64,000 bases of DNA. Source: Actinomycetota bacterium (GTDB taxonomy: Bacteria; Actinomycetota; Acidimicrobiia; Acidimicrobiales; AC-14). The notes below the pieces were generated by a model, which was not told the origin of the DNA, searched no databases, and saw nothing but the letters and a program-made list of their open reading frames with translations. The DNA lies in assembly GCA_005888325.1 (NCBI GenBank), contig VAWU01000019.1:20798-84797 (forward strand), written 5' to 3'. Below are positions 34,180 through 40,948 of the stretch, one piece after another (the stretch's first letter is position 1; each line of letters begins with the position of its first letter). The position numbers and the translations under genes are program-made.

Positions 34180-34302
34180 GCTGGACTCCTCTCCCTCGCC
34201 AACGCCCGCGAACGCCACAGGCTACCGTCGCATGAGACGTTCGGTCGCGCCGGAAGGTTCTTTCTGGTGACCCGCGTGACACGCCCGGCTGAGGTTCGCC
34301 TG

Positions 34303-34308
34303 TACGGT
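34303..34308 (+). promoter_or_regulatory. Putative -10 box, leaderless ROK kinase gene
   Basis: TACGGT ends 7 nt before the GTG start of the ROK kinase gene, in the divergent gap to moxR. Confidence 0.45.
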
Positions 34309-34315
34309 CGACGGG

Positions 34316-35185
34316 GTGGACGTGGCGCTCGCGCTCGACATCGGCGGCACCAAGCTCGCCGCCGGCCTCGTCACCGCGGCGGGAGGGCTGCTGACCTCCG
34401 CGACCGCGCCCACACCGGCGTCCACCGACCCCGATGCGGTGTTCGACGTCGTGCTCACGCTGCTCGACGCGGTCCGCGGCCCGGCCGGCTCGACCGACGC
34501 CGTGGTCTGCGGTGTCGGTTGCGGGGGACCGATGACCGCCGGCGGGGAGGCCGTGTCGCCGCTGAACATCGGCGCGTGGCGCGACTTCCCGTTGCGGGCC
34601 CGGCTCGGCGCGAGCACGGGCCTGCCCACGTTCGTCGACAACGATGCCAAGGCGCTCGCCCTCGGCGAAGGGTGGAAGGGCGCGGCTGCCGGGGCGCGCG
34701 ACTTCATCGCCATGGTGGTGTCGACGGGTGTCGGCGGCGGGATCGTCCTCGACGGTCGGTTGCTCGACGGCGCCGACGGCAACGCCGGGCACATCGGGCA
34801 CGTGATCGTCGAGCCCGACGGGAGGCCGTGCGCCTGCGGCGCGCGGGGTTGCCTCGAGGCGGAGGCGTCGGGCCCGAGCATCGCCGCCGCGACCGGGCGC
34901 CCCGCCGTCGAGGCGGGGCCCGAGGTGGTGGCGCGCACCGGCCGGCTGGTCGGCCGGGCGGTCGCATCGGTGGCGAACCTGCTCGACCTCCCGCTGGCGG
35001 TGGTTGCGGGATCGGTCGCGCTCGGCTTCGGGGCGCCGTTCTTCGCGGCCGCCCAGGAGGAGCTCCACGCGCGTGCCCGGCTCGACTTCTCGCGCCGGGC
35101 GCGCATCGTCCCCGCCGGCCTCGGCGGTGACGGCCCGCTCGTGGGTGCGGCCGCGGTGGGATGGCGGAGCGTCGGCCGGTTGTGA
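34316..35185 (+). CDS. ROK-family sugar kinase (glucokinase type)
   Basis: A 289-residue ROK protein. The phosphate-binding DIGGTKLAAGLV opens it; NDAKALALGEGW carries the conserved Asp region, VSTGVGGGIVLDGRLL binds ATP, and a structural zinc site CACGARGCLE follows GHIGHVIVEPDG. The ROK group covers glucokinases and N-acetylhexosamine kinases; ATP- or polyphosphate-dependent glucokinase is likely. The GTG start is supported by the box 7 nt upstream. Confidence 0.9.
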   Translation: MDVALALDIGGTKLAAGLVTAAGGLLTSATAPTPASTDPDAVFDVVLTLLDAVRGPAGSTDAVVCGVGCGGPMTAGGEAVSPLNIGAWRDFPLRARLGASTGLPTFVDNDAKALALGEGWKGAAAGARDFIAMVVSTGVGGGIVLDGRLLDGADGNAGHIGHVIVEPDGRPCACGARGCLEAEASGPSIAAATGRPAVEAGPEVVARTGRLVGRAVASVANLLDLPLAVVAGSVALGFGAPFFAAAQEELHARARLDFSRRARIVPAGLGGDGPLVGAAAVGWRSVGRL

Positions 35186-35228
35186 TGGGGCAGAGACGTT
35201 GACTGCCGGGGCGCGCGGCTCTCCCGTG

Positions 35229-35486
35229 ATGGGCGCGGCGTGGCTGGCGCGGGCGGCGGTCGCAGTGCTCGCCCGTCCCGCGCTGTGGGGGGTCGCGGTC
35301 GCCCAAGTCGTGCGTCTCGCACAGCCCGGGTGGTGGCGCCGGCGCCCGTTCCTCCCTGTCCCCGACCCCGCCTACCTGCGGTTCCGGCTGCAGACCGCCT
35401 ATGGCGACCCCGACCGCGAGCCCGTGCCCGCTGACGTCGTTAGCTACCTGCACTGGTGTAGGGGGTTCCGACGGGTCCTGCGGTAA
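35229..35486 (+). CDS. Small conserved-looking protein, unknown
   Basis: About 85 residues. The N-terminal half is hydrophobic (AAWLARAAVAVLARPALWGVAVAQVV), and is followed by WWRRRPFLPVPDPAYLRFRLQTAYGD and a C-terminal helix ending FRRVLR. It could be a membrane-attached amphipathic protein. The reading frame has strong third-position GC and sits neatly between two genes. No family is recognised. Confidence 0.6.
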   Translation: MGAAWLARAAVAVLARPALWGVAVAQVVRLAQPGWWRRRPFLPVPDPAYLRFRLQTAYGDPDREPVPADVVSYLHWCRGFRRVLR

Positions 35487-35529
35487 CCTCCGCTGCCAAT
35501 GCACGTCCCACCAGCGCCGGAGTAGCGGC

Positions 35530-36039
35530 ATGGCGAAGGCGCTCGTTCTGAACGCCACCTACGAGCCGCTGTGCGTCGTCCCGGTGCGGCGCGCGGTCGT
35601 GCTGGTCCTGAAGGAGAAGGCCGAGGTGCTCCACGCGACCGACGCCGAGCTCCACTCCGAGCGCCGGGCGTTCGCGGTGCCGTCCGTCATCCGGCTGACG
35701 TACTTCGTGAAGGTGCCGTTCCGCGCCCGCGCCGCCCTGAGCCGGCGCGCGGTGTTCGTGCGCGACGGCCACCGCTGTCAGTACTGCGGAGCCAACGCGG
35801 AGAACATCGACCACATCGTCCCGCGCAGTCGGGGTGGCGAGCATGTGTGGGAGAACGTGGTGGCGGCCTGTCGACCGTGCAACACGCGCAAGGAGGACCG
35901 GCTTCTCCACGAGGTCGGCTTCGTCCTCCGGCGCAAGCCCATGGCGCCACGCGAGCTCACCTGGGTCATCGTCGCGGTGGGAACCGTGCACCCCCACTGG
36001 GAGCCGTACCTCCAACCGGGCGCCGCGCTGTCCGCTTGA
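35530..36039 (+). CDS. HNH endonuclease family protein
   Basis: A 169-residue protein. The N-terminal strand set LVLNATYEPLCVVPVRRAVVLVL leads into an HNH domain (FVRDGHRCQYCGANAENIDHIVPRSRGGEHVWENVVAACRPCN, written here as the CQYC, DHI and CRPCN parts). Two CxxC pairs hold structural zinc; the His and Asn are in IDHIVP and WENVV. This single-domain actinobacterial HNH type is common near housekeeping genes; target DNA is unknown. Confidence 0.9.
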   Translation: MAKALVLNATYEPLCVVPVRRAVVLVLKEKAEVLHATDAELHSERRAFAVPSVIRLTYFVKVPFRARAALSRRAVFVRDGHRCQYCGANAENIDHIVPRSRGGEHVWENVVAACRPCNTRKEDRLLHEVGFVLRRKPMAPRELTWVIVAVGTVHPHWEPYLQPGAALSA

Positions 36040-36713
36040 CCCGCGCGTGGCGGGTCGAGCGCGCCACCGCACCCGCGGCCGAGCTCGTCGCCCGGCCCGC
36101 GCCGCGCACCGCCCGGCGCACGCTGTCGCTGCTCGCGGTGACCGCGCCGGCCGTCGTGCTCGGCAGCACGCAGCCCGACGACGTCGTCGACCGGGCGCGC
36201 ACCGACTCGGCCGGCCTCGCCGTGGCGCGCCGGCGCAGCGGTGGCGGCGCCGTGCTGGTGCGCCCCGGCGAGCTGCTGTGGGCCGACGTGTTCGTGCCGG
36301 CCGGAGACCCGCTCTGGACCGACGACGTCGGACGCGCCTTTCGCTGGTTGGGCCCCGTCTGGACGTCGTCGTTGCGGGCGCTCGGCGTCGATGCGCGCTG
36401 GCACGACGGTCCGCTGCGGGAGACGCGGTGGTCGCGCCTCGTGTGCTTCGCAGGCGTCGGCCCCGGCGAGGTGCTGGTCGGCGGGCGCAAGGTCGTGGGC
36501 ATCTCGCAACGGCGCACGCGCGCGGGCGCACGCTTCCACTGCGCCGCGTTGCGGGCGTGGGACGCACGGGCACTGCTCGCGGTGCTGGCGCTGCCGGACG
36601 ACGAGCGTGAGGCGGCGGCCGCCGAGCTGCCTTCCGTCGCGACCGGGGTCGGCGTCGAGCTCGAGCAGCTGGAGGCCGCCTTGTCGCGAGAGCTGGCCGC
36701 CGCGACGGTGTGA
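36036..36713 (+). CDS. Lipoate-protein ligase A-like protein
   Basis: A 225-residue biotin/lipoate ligase-type domain. VARRRSGGGAVLV (residues about 63-75) matches the RRxSGGGAV substrate loop, and GGRKVVGISQRR near residue 150 carries the conserved lysine. It should transfer lipoate, octanoate or a related acyl group onto a carrier Lys. The TTG start overlaps the HNH stop as TTGA. The family His after the SGGGAV loop is replaced (LVRPG), so specificity may differ from E. coli LplA. Confidence 0.78.
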   Translation: MTRAWRVERATAPAAELVARPAPRTARRTLSLLAVTAPAVVLGSTQPDDVVDRARTDSAGLAVARRRSGGGAVLVRPGELLWADVFVPAGDPLWTDDVGRAFRWLGPVWTSSLRALGVDARWHDGPLRETRWSRLVCFAGVGPGEVLVGGRKVVGISQRRTRAGARFHCAALRAWDARALLAVLALPDDEREAAAAELPSVATGVGVELEQLEAALSRELAAATV

Positions 36714-36716
36714 CGG

Positions 36717-37442
36717 CTACCGGCGTTCGCGACTCGCGGCGGTCAGCCGCTCCTTCCTGAGCACCTCGGCCTCGGCGTCGTCGAGTGGCTCGAGGTCGCC
36801 GACCACCGACGCGAGGAGGTGATCGGCGAGCGCGGGGTTGCGCGCCAGCACCGGGCCATGGAGGTAGGTGCCGACCACGCGGCCTGCGATCGCCCCCTCG
36901 CTGCGGTCGCCCGTGTCGTTCCCCGCGCCCACGACGACCCGCCCGAGCGGGCGCACACCCCTTCCCAGAGCGGTGACGCTCTGGTGGTTCTCGTAACCCG
37001 TCAGCCGGGGCACGTCGATGGACGGGTCGGGAACCGTGACGACCTCGCCGACGCGGCGGGCGCCCGTGTCGCGGCTCGTGACGCAGTCGAGCAGGCCGAG
37101 CCCGGCGTGGGGCTCGCCGTCGGGACCCACGAACCGGTGGCCCACGACCTGGAAGCCGGCGCACACCGCCAGCAGGGCGGCGCCACCGTCGATGGCGCGG
37201 TGCAGGGCCCGACTGGCCGTGAGCTCCCGCGCGGCCAGGGCCTGGGGGCCGTCCTCCCCCCCGCCCATGAGATAGAGCTGGCCCGACTCGGGGACCGGCT
37301 CGCCCGCGGTGACCTCGACGATCTCCGCCCGTCGCCCGCGCCAGCGCAGCCGTTGGGCGAGAACGACCGCATTGCCGCCGTCGCCGTAGGTGCCGAGCAG
37401 CTCGGGATAGAGCAGCACGACGGTGACCGCCTCAGGGGCCAC
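36717..37442 (-). CDS. gatD: Lipid II isoglutaminyl synthase, glutamine amidotransferase subunit
   Basis: A 241-residue class I (CobB/CobQ-like) glutamine amidotransferase. Catalytic Cys lies in LLAVCAGFQVVGH and catalytic His in GTYLHGPVLARNP. GatD supplies ammonia to MurT, which amidates the D-Glu of lipid II. The GTG start overlaps the end of murT by 11 bp, so the subunits are made together. The pair is characteristic of Gram-positive bacteria with amidated peptidoglycan. Confidence 0.92.
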   Translation of the reverse strand: MAPEAVTVVLLYPELLGTYGDGGNAVVLAQRLRWRGRRAEIVEVTAGEPVPESGQLYLMGGGEDGPQALAARELTASRALHRAIDGGAALLAVCAGFQVVGHRFVGPDGEPHAGLGLLDCVTSRDTGARRVGEVVTVPDPSIDVPRLTGYENHQSVTALGRGVRPLGRVVVGAGNDTGDRSEGAIAGRVVGTYLHGPVLARNPALADHLLASVVGDLEPLDDAEAEVLRKERLTAASRERR

Positions 37443-38736
37443 GGTCGCTCTCCTCTCGCGACCCGCCGCTCCCGACCGCCTTGCGGATCTGCTGGAACGA
37501 CGAGTAGTTGGCGGCGACGTCAACGTCCACTCCCGCGGCGCTGGCCGGCGCGCTCGCGGCGGCGCAGCGGATCGCCTCGAGCTCGTCCGCGACGAACCGG
37601 TGCTCGACCTCCGCGTAGTGGAGGCGCACGGCCAGGTCACGGCCCCGCTCGCCGGTCGCCACCACGAATCGGCCCCGGAGACGCTCGAAGGGCACGTCCC
37701 ACAGCCACGATGGGTCGCGCCCGTCCTGGATGCGGGCGTTGATTCCCACGACGACCGGGAGCGGCGCGGGCCGCAGCAGGTCGAGCGCCTCCGCCCACCC
37801 CGCGGGGTTCTTGGCGAGGAGGAGGCGGGCTCGCACACCGCCGTCCAACGCGACGACCTGGTAGCGCCCGGCCACGTCGGCGACGTCGGCCATCGCGCGC
37901 AACGCCGCCTCTGCGTCCGCGCCGGCCTCACGCGCGCCGGCGACGGCCATCGCCGCGTTGGCCCGGTTCGCCCACCCCGGGAGGCTGAGGCGGACGTCGA
38001 GGCGCAGGCCGTCGGCGAGCACGAGCGTGTCGCCGTCGAGCCACATGTCGGCCGCCGGGCGCCGGAGGTCGCACACGGAGCACGCCCACCCGTCCTCCGG
38101 CGGCTCGTCCCAGAGGATGCGCGCGCCGCATTGGGGACACGACGCCGCGTCGAGCCGCCAGCGCTGACCGGTGCCCACCCACGTGACGCGCGCCGAAGGG
38201 CGCGCCGCCCAGGTGACCAGGGGGTCGTCCACGTTGGCCACGACGTGCGTCGCCGGTGAGCCCGCGAGCGCGGCCCGCCACCGCTGCGCGTGCATGCGCA
38301 CCTCGCCGGTGCGGTCGAGCTGGTCACGGCTGAGGTTCAGCAGCAGCACGACTGCGGGGTGCACGGCCGCGACGGCCTGGGGCAGCAGGCCCTCGTCGAC
38401 CTCGAGCACGGCCGCCGCGCCCGCCGGGTGACGCGCCAGCGCGCTCACCAGCCCGCTCACGAGGTTGGCCCCGGCCGCGTTGGTCGTGACCGGGCCTCGC
38501 GCGCGCATCGCCGCCGTGAGCAGCCGGGTCGTCGTCGTCTTGCCGTTCGTGCCGGTGACCAGCGCGACGACCTGGCCCGCCGCGAGCCGCTCGAGCGCCC
38601 GCGGGTCGATCGCGAGCATCACCCGCCCACCGATCACCGACCCGCCGCCGGCGCGCGCCCGACGCGACACCTCGGCCACCGCCCGACCCGCGAGGGCGGC
38701 GGCGCGCGTGCGAACGGGCAGGGCGCGGTGGGGCAA
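37432..38736 (-). CDS. murT: Lipid II isoglutaminyl synthase, Mur-ligase-like subunit
   Basis: A 434-residue Mur ligase relative. The P-loop VTGTNGKTTTTR, the LNLSRDQLDRTGE motif, a zinc ribbon inserted in the central domain (CPQCG...CSVCD, residues about 205-235) and the C-terminal DUF1727 segment ANYSSFQQIRKA identify MurT. It activates the alpha-carboxylate of D-iGlu in lipid II with ATP and uses ammonia from GatD. The start is uncertain: TTG is the outermost. Divergent to mraZ across the mra promoter region. Confidence 0.93.
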   Translation of the reverse strand: MPHRALPVRTRAAALAGRAVAEVSRRARAGGGSVIGGRVMLAIDPRALERLAAGQVVALVTGTNGKTTTTRLLTAAMRARGPVTTNAAGANLVSGLVSALARHPAGAAAVLEVDEGLLPQAVAAVHPAVVLLLNLSRDQLDRTGEVRMHAQRWRAALAGSPATHVVANVDDPLVTWAARPSARVTWVGTGQRWRLDAASCPQCGARILWDEPPEDGWACSVCDLRRPAADMWLDGDTLVLADGLRLDVRLSLPGWANRANAAMAVAGAREAGADAEAALRAMADVADVAGRYQVVALDGGVRARLLLAKNPAGWAEALDLLRPAPLPVVVGINARIQDGRDPSWLWDVPFERLRGRFVVATGERGRDLAVRLHYAEVEHRFVADELEAIRCAAASAPASAAGVDVDVAANYSSFQQIRKAVGSGGSREESDRGP

Positions 38737-38742
38737 AAGGGG

Positions 38743-38772
38743 TTGACTGGGTGGAGTGTGGGGGCTTATGGT
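38743..38772 (+). promoter_or_regulatory. mra operon promoter
   Basis: TTGACT (38743-38748) and TATGGT (38767-38772) are separated by 18 nt and lie within the MraZ box array. They are the best promoter pair in the divergent murT/mraZ gap. Transcription would leave a 5' leader of roughly 145 nt before mraZ. Confidence 0.55.
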
Positions 38773-38794
38773 GGGCCGAAGTGGTGACAGGTGG
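38751..38794 (+). promoter_or_regulatory. MraZ operator: 10-bp periodic GTGG repeats
   Basis: GTGG occurs at 38751, 38771, 38781 and 38791, with a further G-rich GTGGGGG at 38758-38764, so the units are in exact 10-bp register, one helical turn apart. MraZ proteins bind arrays of TGGG-type direct repeats at this spacing upstream of their own gene. The array covers the -10 region, fitting autorepression of the division operon. Confidence 0.65.
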
Positions 38795-38924
38795 AGGGGA
38801 TTCGGGCGTCGGGGGGTCAGGTGCGCAGTCGGTGCGGCAGATGGTGGAGCAGACGGTGGGGCGGTGGGGCTGGACGGGCTCCCCGCACGACGCCGCCGGG
38901 AACGGCGCGGGTTAGGCGCCCGTC

Positions 38925-39344
38925 GTGTTCCTCGGTGAGAACCGTCACGCCGTCGATGATAAGGGGCGGGTCATCCTCCCGTCCCAGTACCGCGACGAGC
39001 TCCAGGGCGGCGCGGTGATGACCAAGGAGGTCGACGGCTGCATCGCCGTCTGGCCGCTCGAGGACTTCGAGGCCCGCGCCCAGGAGATGGCCCAGATGCG
39101 GCGCACCGGCGAGCAGCGCACGCGTGCAGGAGTGCGGAACTTCTTCGCAACCGCCGAGCGCCGCGAGCTCGACCGGCAGGGCCGCATCGCCATCCCGCCC
39201 AGCCTGCGTGCCTTCGCCGGCCTCCAGCGCGACGTCGTCATCAGCGGTCAGTTCGACCGCATCGAGATCTGGGACGTCGAGCGCTGGCAACAGCGCGAGG
39301 AGTCGGGTGACGAGGTGCTGGTCGAAGGTCCGAGTCGCATCTGA
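38925..39344 (+). CDS. mraZ: Transcriptional regulator MraZ
   Basis: A 139-residue protein with two AbrB-like halves: GENRHAVDDKGRVILPSQYRDEL at the N-terminus and AERRELDRQGRIAIPPSLRAFAGL near residue 75. Both DxKGR/DxQGR signatures are intact. MraZ forms a ring and represses the mra (dcw) operon through the repeats upstream. The GTG start places MFLGEN at the expected N-terminus. A 196-nt structured gap separates it from rsmH. Confidence 0.95.
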   Translation: MFLGENRHAVDDKGRVILPSQYRDELQGGAVMTKEVDGCIAVWPLEDFEARAQEMAQMRRTGEQRTRAGVRNFFATAERRELDRQGRIAIPPSLRAFAGLQRDVVISGQFDRIEIWDVERWQQREESGDEVLVEGPSRI

Positions 39345-39413
39345 CGAGGAGGAAGTCGCCAAGAGCGAGCAGACACCGCGCGCACAGCGACGCGCGTACA
39401 ACAGAGACGAGTG

Positions 39414-39547
39414 GGACGTGGGAACGTCCGCTCATGCGCAACCCCCCGGTCGGCGAGGTGGAAAGGCCCCTACTCCGCCCGCTTTCCATCAGATCGATCG
39501 GGGCACACATCCCGACGGTGTCGCGGCCGGGGGGTTGCGGATGAGCG
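39414..39547 (+). ncRNA. Structured RNA in the rsmH 5' region (candidate mraW-type motif)
   Basis: Four helices can be drawn. P0: GGACGT/ACGTCC closed by a GGGA (GNRA) tetraloop, 39414-39429. P1: 39429-39452 with 39524-39547, 22 Watson-Crick pairs, one G-U and one G-G mismatch in 24. P2: 39457-39465 with 39482-39490, 9 bp with one G-U. P3: 39498-39502 with 39511-39515, 5 bp. P1 encloses P2 and P3 as a three-way junction and pairs with the G-rich ribosome-site region and the start codon of rsmH. A conserved 'mraW RNA motif' upstream of this gene in actinobacteria has been described; whether this is the same fold was not tested. Likely role: control of rsmH translation. Confidence 0.65.
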
Positions 39548-40527
39548 AGGCGTTCCTCCACCGGCCGGTGATGGTCGACGAGGTCGTCGAGATCATGCGG
39601 ACGGTGCCTCCGGGCGTGGTGGTCGATGCGACCGTCGGCGCAGGCGGCCACGCACGGGCGCTCCTCGAGGCCCGGTCCGACCTGCGGCTGGTCGGCCTCG
39701 ACCGTGACGGCGAGGCCGTCGACGCGGCAACGGGAGCGCTGGCCGGCTTCGCGGACAGGGTGGTCCTCCGCCGGCGCCCGTTCGACGAGATCACGACGAC
39801 GTTGCAGGAGCTTGGACATGAGACGGGGACAGGTGGGGACATCAGCGGTGCGCTGTTCGATCTGGGAGTCAGCTCCCCACAGCTCGATCGACCCGAGCGC
39901 GGCTTCAGCTACCGGGCGGACGGGCCCCTCGACATGCGCATGGACGTCCGGCAGTCGCTCACCGCGGCCGATGTCGTCAACGGCTACGCCGAGGACCAGC
40001 TGTCCCGCGTGCTGTACGAGCACGGTGGCGAGCGCTTCGCCCGCCGCCTGGCGCGCGCCATCGTCGCCGCTCGCCCGCTCGACGGGACCGGGGAGCTGGT
40101 CGAGGTGATCCGCGCCACCATCCCCGCACCGGCGCGCCGGCGCGGTGGACACCCCGCCAAGCGGACGTTCCAGGCCGTCCGCATCGAGGTGAACGGCGAG
40201 CTGCGGCTCCTGCCCGATGCCATCGATCAGGCGATCGACGTGCTCGTGCCCGGCGGCCGGTGCGCCGTCCTCGCCTACCACTCCGGTGAGGACCGCATCG
40301 TCAAGCAGCGCTTCACCCGCGCCGCCACCGGCGGCTGCAGCTGTCCGCCCGGCCTTCCCTGCGTGTGCGGGGCGCAGGCCACGGTCCGCCTCCTGGGCCG
40401 CCGCGCCCGACGCCCGTCGGCCGCGGAGGTCGCCGCCAACCGGCGCAGCGAGAGCGCACGCCTGCGCGCGTGCGAGAAGCTCCCCGTGGCGCAGGCCGAG
40501 CCCGGTCCCGACGGGGACGCCGCATGA
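39541..40527 (+). CDS. rsmH: 16S rRNA (cytosine-1402-N4) methyltransferase
   Basis: A 328-residue RsmH (MraW). HRPVMVDEVVE opens the protein, the SAM site is DATVGAGGHARALLE, and GALFDLGVSSPQLDRPERGFSYRADGPLDMRMD is the family signature. AYHSGEDRIVKQRF lies near residue 243, and a C-terminal Cys-rich loop (GGCSCPPGLPCVCG) is present. It methylates N4 of C1402 in the ribosomal P site. The ATG lies in the 3' arm of a long RNA stem. ftsL follows after 25 bp. Confidence 0.95.
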   Translation: MSEAFLHRPVMVDEVVEIMRTVPPGVVVDATVGAGGHARALLEARSDLRLVGLDRDGEAVDAATGALAGFADRVVLRRRPFDEITTTLQELGHETGTGGDISGALFDLGVSSPQLDRPERGFSYRADGPLDMRMDVRQSLTAADVVNGYAEDQLSRVLYEHGGERFARRLARAIVAARPLDGTGELVEVIRATIPAPARRRGGHPAKRTFQAVRIEVNGELRLLPDAIDQAIDVLVPGGRCAVLAYHSGEDRIVKQRFTRAATGGCSCPPGLPCVCGAQATVRLLGRRARRPSAAEVAANRRSESARLRACEKLPVAQAEPGPDGDAA

Positions 40528-40552
40528 GGTTCCGCGGCCGGTGCCACCCGTC

Positions 40553-40948
40553 ATGAGTGAGTACCGGAGCGCGGCGGTCGCGGCCGAGCGCGCGCTGCAT
40601 CCGGCGGGGACGGCGCGTCCGCAGCCTGACCTGCGCATCGTCGGTGACGAGCCGGGCGCGGGTGCGCGCCGCCGCCGCCGGCGGCTGGCGGTATCGGCGG
40701 TGGTGCTGCTCGTGTGTGCATCGCTCTTCGGGGTGGTGGCCTTCCACGTCGTGCTCACCGAGGGTCAGCTCGACCTCGAGCGCCTGCGTTCGCAGACGTC
40801 GTCGGAGGAGGCGCGCAACGCGCGGCTCCGCCTCTCTGTCGCGGAGCTCGAGTCGCCGGGGTGGATCGTGGCCGCGGCCCGCCAGCAGGGCATGGTGCCG
40901 CCCGCCGGCGTGACCTATCTGTCACCGGGGCCCCCGGGCTCCCGGTGA
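40553..40948 (+). CDS. ftsL: Cell division protein FtsL
   Basis: A 131-residue bitopic protein in the ftsL slot of the cluster. It has a basic cytosolic N-terminus (ARRRRRRLA), one membrane helix (VSAVVLLVCASLFGVVAFHVVL, residues about 48-69), then a short coiled-coil-like outer segment (EGQLDLERLRSQTSSEEARNARLRLSVAELES). Sequence identity among FtsL proteins is low, so the call relies on topology and position. It overlaps ftsI as GTGA. Confidence 0.85.
   Translation: MSEYRSAAVAAERALHPAGTARPQPDLRIVGDEPGAGARRRRRRLAVSAVVLLVCASLFGVVAFHVVLTEGQLDLERLRSQTSSEEARNARLRLSVAELESPGWIVAAARQQGMVPPAGVTYLSPGPPGSR

Noticed and set aside
38756-38938. Small ORFs in the mraZ leader
   Set aside because: They run through the MraZ box array and have no conserved features; the periodic GTGG signal explains the sequence better.
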